In this document: positions 40,301-49,300 of the stretch, piece by piece | Position numbering within the stretch: position 1 is the first letter of the stretch | Layout of the letters: every line of letters begins with the position of its first letter | NCBI RefSeq assembly: GCF_007860175.1 | Contig: NZ_SJPX01000004.1 | Coordinates: forward strand, 248,001-312,000 | Length of the DNA stretch: 64,000 nt | DNA from: Rubripirellula reticaptiva | GTDB taxonomy: Bacteria > Planctomycetota > Planctomycetia > Pirellulales > Pirellulaceae | Reading direction: 5' to 3' | Position numbers and translations under genes: made by a program | Notes under the pieces: model-generated | What the model saw: only the letters and a program-made list of their open reading frames with translations | What the model was told of the DNA's origin: nothing | Databases searched by the model: none

Positions 40301-43300
40301 ATTACCGCCCACGTACAACATGCGGTCTGTACCGCTGCCGCCATCGATTTCGTCGTTCATCGTCGGCAGATAGGTCTTTGAGGCTGGGTCAAACACCGTG
40401 TTCGGCTGATTCCCCAACAGCGGTAGCTGATCAGGAATGATTTGGAACGTATCGTCGCCCTCACCGCCGAGCAGCAAATCCCCAGCGCCGCGATCCAGTC
40501 CACCGCTGATCACATCGTTGCCATCGCCGCCCAGAATCCAATCTTTGCCTGGTCCGCCGAGCAGAATGTCATCGCCTCGACCACCGATGATGATGTCACG
40601 GCGAATCGCATCGCTGCGCGTCGCCAAATCAACGACTGGCAACATTCCGCCTAGATCGAACTCGATACCGTAAATCGTCGGCGTCAAGTTCGTGTTGATC
40701 TTGAGCAAATACTCTGTACCAACGCTCAGTCCCAAAGCGGCAAGATCCAACGTTACCGATTGCAGGCGAGTTTGCTCTGCCCATGCTGACACATCAGGAT
40801 TAGTTTGTCGCTCAATTTCGAAGAGTTGCACCGTAAGGTCATCGATTGGCGAAGCGGTCTTTACCGTGACAGTACCCGTCGTTGCAGGCACCGTGAATTT
40901 GAACCAATCGACATCACCTGCGTGATCGATGGTCAAGCCGTCGAACTGCACGCCACCGGCCGGGACGCTGAGCGGATACGCAAGCGGTGCGATGTCATTG
41001 CGACCGATCAAACCATTCGTTGTGCCCGATTCTGCTTTGTCGGCCAGGATCGCATTACCGCCGCGAATCGTAACTTGATCATCGCCGTCACCGGCATCGA
41101 TCCACACCGACTTCTGCACGGTTGGTCCAACGATGATGGTGTCGTTACCCGCTAGTGCATCGATAATGATCGCTTGGAAATCGCCCTCGGGCGGTAACAG
41201 ATGGTTGACCAAGTTGCTTTCAAGTCGCTTGACATCCAACTTTTGCAGATCCGTCAGCGTTTCATTGCCCGTGAGTTCGCGCATCGCCGCATAGTCGGCA
41301 AGCAAATCGTTCGGCGTCCAAATTGGATTGCCGTCAGCGTCGGTTGCCGCAAAGTCCAAACGCACTTGGGCGTCAAACGTCACGTTGCCGTTGTTATCGG
41401 TCAGTCGCGTGATCAAATGGTGATCGGAGAGCAGGCCGGGTTCGGTAACAAAGTTGACGCTAATTTCATCACTGGCGTTGGTACCGCCGACATACCAGAC
41501 TTGGCCTGTCGCTTTGGCGTACTCTTTCCACTCATCACCAGGAATCGGACCGCCCATGGATTCGAACTTCGTGCCGTTGGAACGATAAAGGGTATTCGCA
41601 CCGCCACGACCGTACATGAAATCTAGAATGGTTCCGCCGTACAGGTTGTCGGTGCCTTCATTGCCCAGCATGCGGTTCAGTCCAGTGCTCTCCTGTTGAA
41701 GCGTGCCATCTGCGGAGTTGTCGACTAGGCTGCCGTCAGCAGCCGTGAACACGCCGAACTCACTGCCTTGGTCAGGATCAAACGTCCATGCGTACAAGAA
41801 GTTTGTTCCCTGCCCACCGGTCAGATCATCGTTGCCTTGGCCAGCGAATAGTCGATCTTCGTCAGTCGTAAAACCGGCACCGTTATCGCCTAACAAGCGG
41901 TCGTCGCCCGCGAAACCGAAAATCGTATCGTTCCCCGGGCCTCCCGCAGCCCGATCACGACCGGCGGAACCGATGATCGTATCGTTACCACTATTGCCTT
42001 CGATGGTACTCGTCCAATCACCTCGTGCGGCGATTTGCGAAACGTCAAACACTTTGGAAGCTGCAGGGGCGACCAGTGGCAGCAGCGTCGGATGCACTCC
42101 GGCAAAACCGATCGTATCGTTGCCGGCAAGTCCCGCGATTTGGAATTGTTCAACCAGCAAGTTGCCAGACGAGTCGAGAATGTCGACAAAAACTACTCTG
42201 TTTGCAGCCACGCCCGACTTGTAATCGACTCGCAATTGCGGATGCTGCCCGGGCGTCGGAATCGTTTGGCTCAGTCCGATTTCGTCGTTGTTTTGCGAGC
42301 CGTTGATGATCAACACATCGGTGGCGTCGTCGTCGGCAGTTGTATCACCAAGGAAGTTGCCGTGATGGCCATCGATGATATCAGTACCGACTTGCAAAGA
42401 GTTCATCGCCGATACAACGAACAGGTCATTTCCGCTACCGCCGTATTGTGTGTCATTGCCCTTCTGGCCGTCTAAGTAATCCGTGTCAGAACCGCCCCAC
42501 ATTTCATCATCGCCGCCACCGCCGAAGAGTTTGTCTTCGCCGCCATCTCCGAGCAGTTTGTCGGCCCCTCCGGTCTGATCGGCGGATGTGTTGGTGGCAT
42601 AGTTCGGCCCAGATAGATAATCGCCTCTCAGCAGGTCATCGCCCGCACCACCAACAAGTATCTCACTGCGTATATTGCCATTGAGCGTGTCGCCGTCGTT
42701 GCCACCAAACAACTGATCGCCAACGAGCGTGTGTTGGCTGGCCGAAGAATCCGGCGCGTAAGCGTTGAGCGTATCACTGCCGTCGCCGCCAAACAAACGC
42801 TGGCCCGACTGGACTGCACCATTGCCCGCATCACCATAAAGTTGATCGTCCCCACCGTCGCCGAGGAGATGATCAATCCCGGCTCCTCCGTGCAACACGT
42901 CGTTGTTTCCGCCACCGCGAATCACGTCATCGCCGTCTTGTCCATCGACATTGATGTCATCGCCAGCGCCTGCGTCAATGTAGTCCGCACCAGCGCCGCC
43001 AAGAATCACGTCCGCATCCGCACCGCCAAACAGCAAGTCACTATCGTTGCCGCCATCAAGCGTATCGCGTCCGTCACCTTCGACGCCTGCAATCGAAAGC
43101 TTTGCTACGAACACAGGAGTTACGTTTTTCGCCGGAACATAGCCGGTCGGATAAGCCGCTTCCGTCGTAGAGTAATACAAAGGCCGTTCGAAATTGGCGG
43201 TGTTCAAGAAATCGAACTTCGTCAAGTCGGTGAGCGTTGCGAATCCGCCCCACAGCACATCCTCGCCGTCTTGACCAAACAGCTGATCGTCGCCAAATCC

Positions 43301-46300
43301 GCCGATCACAAAGTCGTTGCCGGCTCCGGCGTAAACCTTGTCATTGCCACTGCCCGCATCGATAAGGTCGTTACCGCCGAAGCTAGTGATCACATCGTTG
43401 CCGCCACCACCTTGAATGACGTCTTTGCCGTCACCGCCGTAGATGGTGTCATTGCCGTCTAGCGTATTGTTGACCGAGCCGAGTTCGTCGTTGACGCCAT
43501 CACCATCGATCGTGTTGTCAAAAGCGAGCGGCGAAGCGTAAATCAAGTCATCGCCACCGCCACCGACCAGCACATGGCTGGCTTCGTCGCCTTGCGATAT
43601 ATCGCTGACGTTGAAGTACAGTTTGTCGTTACCCAGCCCACCATACAATTCGTCGGATGCGAGTCCGCCTTCGAGCAAGTCATCACCCTGTCCGCCATAG
43701 ATCACATCGCGGCTGTTTTCACCGAACAGTTGGTCGTCGCCCTCTTCACCGTGCAGCGTGTCATTGCCTTCGCCGCCACGGATGACATCATTGCCGATTC
43801 CACCGTAGATCTCGTCGTTACCGTCGTTGCCAAAGATGCGATCGTCACCTTCGTCGCCATAGATCTTATCGCCGCCCGCTCCGCCTTCGATCAAGTCACC
43901 GTCGGCTTCGCCATGGATCTCGTCATCGCCACCTTCGCCATAGATACTGTCGAAACCGATACCCGCGTAGACCACGTCATCGCCGCCGCCTGCATGAACG
44001 GTATCGTTGCCATCGCCAGCATTGATGTAGTCGTTGCCTTCGCCACCGAAGAGTTGGTCGTTTTCTGCACCGCCGAATAGTTGGTCATCGCCCGCCTCTC
44101 CCATTAAGGAGTCGAGTCCTGCGCCACCTTCGATGGTGTCATCGCCGAGTCCACCACGCAGGTCATCGTTGCCTTCGTCGCCGCGCAAGATGTCGTTGCC
44201 TGAACCACCAATCAACGTGTCATTGCCAACGCCACCTGATAGTTCAACCGGAATGGTGATGTCCTTGCTGACGATGATCTTGTCGTCACCCAAACCGGCG
44301 TTGCCGACGATCTTCGTAATGCCGGTGTAGACTTGCGATCGGCCAAACGCTTCGATGATCACGCTGCCCGGTTGGGGGCCGGGATACAACTTGTACTCAT
44401 CCGCTTCGTCGGTATTGAACAGCAGGCTGCTGCGGTCGGCGGAGTTCGCACCAATGTTCAATCGCAACGTGGTGCCATGCGCAGCATCTCCGTCGTTGGT
44501 CGCCTCGGTATTCGTCCCGCCGATAAACTGGGCCAATTGCAGGCCTTCGCCCGTCGGTCGCGGGAAGTTGAATTCGAACAGAGTGATTCGCGCTAGATCA
44601 AATTCTTCCGTATACGAAAACGGGCCGATGCCAATTGTAAGATCGGCGAACAGACCTGCGTCTAGCTTGCCATCGATATCGAAAATATGAACTGGGCCGA
44701 AGCCGTCTTTGGTGCCTAGGAGCGTGTTATCAAGCAGTTCAACTAAGCGGACTTTACCGTCGTCGTTATTGTCATGCAGGTTGAAATCGATATTCGCGAA
44801 CAATCCGCCACCCACGGATGCTTGGATGAAGCCCGCGTTGAGCGAAGCCGCTGCGGTGATGGATGCTGACAAGATGACTTCGTCGATATCGGCTCCGGTA
44901 CCATCCGCGTTTTCGCGATCAGAAACATAGAAGCCGTTGAAAACGTCTTCAAAGTCTCCGGTCTGTTGGAACTGTTGAATTCCAAACGTATCAAAGCCAA
45001 ACGCGAAATCGATCCGCGCACCAACTGCTCCGGCCAACTGCACACCGACGATGGGGAACACAGGCAGTGGGAAGAATTTCTTGATGCTCGCGTCGAGTTC
45101 CAGGGTCGGGAATTCGAGTGTGAATAGATTGGCAACGTTGCCGCTGAGCAGTCCCATCAAATTCGATGGATCGAGGATTGGGAAGCCGAGTTTGATCTTG
45201 TTGTCGGGCTCGTCTTCAAGAGCTTGCACCGACTTCACAAAGTTATCGGGATCGAAATTTCCCGAGGCCGGCGCCAGAGTTCTCAGCGCGTTGGCAACTT
45301 CTGCTGCAGTTCCGGTTGGGGAGAAGGTCCGCGTGACGGGATCAAAGATTGCGCCGCCCATGTTCAGCAGCTTGCCACTGCCGAAGTCGGGGATGCTTTG
45401 CAGAATCTTATCGAAGTCCGCCACCGACTGAATGAACGCCGCCGCTTTGGCAACTGATCCGCCTTGCAGTTTGAGCAAGTCGAGCATCGTGATGCTGCCG
45501 CCCGCCAGATCACTAACGATCGGCACCGGCTGACTCAAGAAATCGATGATCGGGCGGACGGGTTCCAGGATGTTGTCCACTTCTTCGAGCACGGTGCCAG
45601 CAAAACCGCTGAAAAATGCACCCAGATCGAGACTGATATCCGTAAACTCGACGTTCGGCAACTGCAGCGACTCGCCCAGCATGTATTGCCAGTCAATCGC
45701 CAGGTCGGTTTGCAAACTTGGGAACGAATTCGAGCCGCCGAAGCTGGCGAGCAAATGAAGATCGAGCGATGCGTTAGCTGTGGCATCGATTTTAAGTACA
45801 TCTTTGTACGAATTGACTGTCAGGATTTCTCCCAACGTCAGCAATCCGTCGTCCTGCCCGGGATCGAGAATGTCGACAGTAAAGCGGCCAGCAAAACTAT
45901 TGGCCACACCGACGGCGCGTTGGCCGCTGGCGACAAGACCGCTGCCGTTGCTTCCCTGTTCAAGTGCAGCAGTGAACAGAGTGTTAAGCATCGCGTTCGT
46001 ATTAATTAACGTAACAACATTTTGTGCTGTTGTTGCACCCGACACTTTTAGCGTCAACGCACGTCGGCTTAAGTCATAGACAAAGTCGTTGTTGTCTTGG
46101 GCCGTCTTCTGGACAACGCGGACATCGAAGTTGGCGGTACTGCCGCCTGCCATGCTCGTGATGTTGAATTGTGAGTTGAGCGGTTGTTCGTCGCCGATCA
46201 GAGCCGCTGGCTTGGCGAGATTTCCTTGCGAATCACGCCACAAGTCGGCATCCAATCGCAAAAATCCAAGTTCGCCGCTGGCCGAAAGTCCTGGAACGCC

Positions 46301-49300
46301 GACGTCAACGAAGACTTCTAGGAAACTTTCGCCTGTGTCGATAAAGAATCCGTGATCAAGGTCCACACCGAAGCTCATGCCCAGTTCAAAGCCCAGCGTA
46401 CCGGTGACATTCGCATCGACGTCGAGATTCAAACCCGGGATGCCCAGGTCAAAATCAATTGGCAAGTCGAGTTGGCCGAGATCGTTGCCTAATAGAATTT
46501 GGAAGCCGATGCCGGGGTTTAGCTGTTGGATCACGATGTCGTCGATCGTGACCTGGTTGTCACCGGTCAAGTCTTTCAACAGGTTGATGCCGTTCGGGCC
46601 AACCGCGTCGAGCAAATCTTGGCGTACATCGTCATAAAGATTCGAGAAAGTACCACTTTCCTGATTCGAAGCGTTGTCAGAGAAGTTAGCCGAGACGCTG
46701 TCTTTGATGTCTCGCAGGAAGTTCGCTTGGTCTTTCAGCTTGTCGCCGACGAACGGCAGCTCAACTCCAAAGACTTCGCCTTCCATCGCATTGATCAGCA
46801 AATCGAATGCACCATCCCAACCGCCGACGAGCGCCAGAATATTGAAGTCGCCCGCCAAAACGTCTTTCACATCTTGAATCACCGTCGCGGGATCACGACC
46901 GTCGATCTGCAAACTGAAGTTGTCAATCGAGAGGTCCGTTAGATCGGTGTCGCTGACCGACGCTTCGAACGAATACGGTCCGATTGGCAAGCCCGAAAAA
47001 CCCAGCTGCGCAGTTAGCGACGAACTCAAGTCACCGGCGAATTCAAAGTCGCTTAAGTCCAAGCCGTTCTGAGCCGTCGTGACGATCTCGTCAAAGAAGT
47101 GCCGTCCGTCATTGTTGTCGTCGGTGATTCCGACGCTGAAGTTTGCGTACTGGTTGTTCTGTGGGTCGGCGGTCACTGTTCCGTTGAACGCAAAGTTTCC
47201 GCTGGTTAGCGAGGCACCGATGGGGCCCAACGATACGTCAAAGTCGAATGGCGATGCGGCTGCTCGCACAAGGACGCCCAGTGACGTTCCATTGGTCACG
47301 CCATCGTAAAGAAATGGTTTCGGTGTTCCGTACTCTGGCAGTTCGATTCCGACCGAAAGTTTGACTTGTCCGAGCGCATAAGCACTGACCAACGCATCTC
47401 CACGCGCATCAACAAAGCTCGACAGGCCACTTATCCCTAAGTCCGCTAAATCGATGCTGATCGGAACTTGGAAGCCAAGCGGATCAACCTGGTTCTGCAC
47501 GCCAAAATCCGTCCCAATATCGAACGGTAAATCGATCCGCAGCGCAAGTTCATTACCAGTCTCGTCGAGCGACAAGCCGAACGCCGTGTTGTCGGCTTGT
47601 AAGGCGCCCAGGTAAGTGACCAGGTTCGTGTAGTGCTGGCCGCTGAAATCTTTGCCGCCAGATGGGAAGTTGCTGAGCGAGTCGAGCTGAACGCCATCGA
47701 ATACCAACCCGCTGTTGAGCTGAGGAAGAATCGAAACGGCAAAGTTCGGATACGTCGCACCGCCACCATTGCTCTCTGCCACGCCAAAGATGTCTTCGAA
47801 CACTTCGTCCAACTGGCCAAGACCACTGGCCGTCGTGCCGTTCATGTTCGAGATGATTTCCGCAAACGTGTCGGTAAAGTCGAGCACTTCGGAAATGTTG
47901 ACGTTTAGCATCGGTAGTTGCTGGTCGAACAACGGTGATTCGGCGATTGAGTTCTGCAGCAAGTCGAGCGCATTCTTAAGCGTTTCGATGATCGTTTCGC
48001 TGTTGAGTGACTTCAATCGCTTTAGGTAGTCGCCGGTATCGCCGAGTCCTAGGTCGTCGAGATTGAAGTTCTCTGGCAACGAAAAATCACTAACCGTCAG
48101 ATCAGGGACGTCGAACGAAAGCACGCGTGAAAGAGCTGGCAAGGAAAACGAGCCCAAGTTCAGATCAACCGAAAATGGAAGTTCAAAGTGCGCGGATCCG
48201 CTGATCTTCGGTGTGGCGATGTATCCGGTGAGGTCTTCTTTGATACCAAGCTTGGTGACGGATGCTGCATCACCTGGGGTTGCCGGCTTGATGGTCACGA
48301 AGCGACCAACACCGTCGGTTAGAAAGAAATTGAGCTTGCCGCCGCTTGAAACAACTCGCACTAGATTTGCGTCGGGATTCGTCGCGCCTTGAACGATCAA
48401 TTGACCATTCAATCCAACTAGCACCGCAGCGAGATCATCCAGTGTCGAACTGGCGGCAATATCAAAACCAACCGTTAGATCGGATGTGGTGCCATCCGCT
48501 TTGGTGATTTCAATTAGCAAGTCGCCAGAGTACGCTTCGCCAAACTTAATAGGCTTCTGAGCCTGCAGTCGTAGCTTCGCCGCGCTAGCGAGTTCCACCA
48601 CTTCCGTGCCGTCGATGCGACCGTCCGTAGCCGTTGTCGACGGATAGGCCGGCGTGAACTCGGCCTTGAGTGAGCCAAGGGCTGTACCATCGGCGATCGC
48701 GATTTCGACGAAGCCAAGTTGTGCTGCTCCGTCGATGTTCGAGCTCAACGATGCCGTGGCCGAGAACATCGGTACGCCGGTCTTGGGACGCACGAACACT
48801 TCATTGGCAAGGCTCTGTCCGTGCAGCGGACCGGTTCGCAAACCGTGTGTCACTTCATCGGGTGTGCCGTCGGCGTTCAGAAAGATCCCTTCGTTGCCTG
48901 TTCCGAATAGCCCCAGTGTTGGACCGGCGAGCGAGCCGTTGAGCATCTCGAACTTGAGTTTGCTGCCGGCAGAACTCGTTGTGGTATCGACGATGATCAA
49001 GCCTTGATTGAAGGTCCCGCCATCGATCAGGTTTTGTTGAGTATCGAATGTGACGACTAACCCAGCACCCGCCAATGCGGTTTTTAAATCGCCAACGGTT
49101 GCGTAGTTGTCAAAGTCCAGGTCTGTCGCTGTGCCGTTGCGCAGCGTGACACGCAAGTCATTTCCGGTTTCGGTTTGCAATTCTTCGCCACCGTTAAGTG
49201 TTGAAAGCAAAGTGGCATCGCCAAAACCAAAGCTGGCGCCAGGTTGTTCCAGCTTGATGCCGATCTCTAACGCAGCGGCAAGTTCTGCGTCGACCCTGAG

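Noticed and set aside
42731-44080. Plus-strand open frames of 243 and 168 residues inside the giant gene
   Set aside because: They mirror the RTX codons on the opposite strand (repetitive Val/Ile/Ala text) and have no start context.
41580-44236. Regularly spaced DNA repeats that could suggest CRISPR or a minisatellite
   Set aside because: The repeats encode RTX nonapeptides in a single open frame, vary in sequence, and have no spacers.
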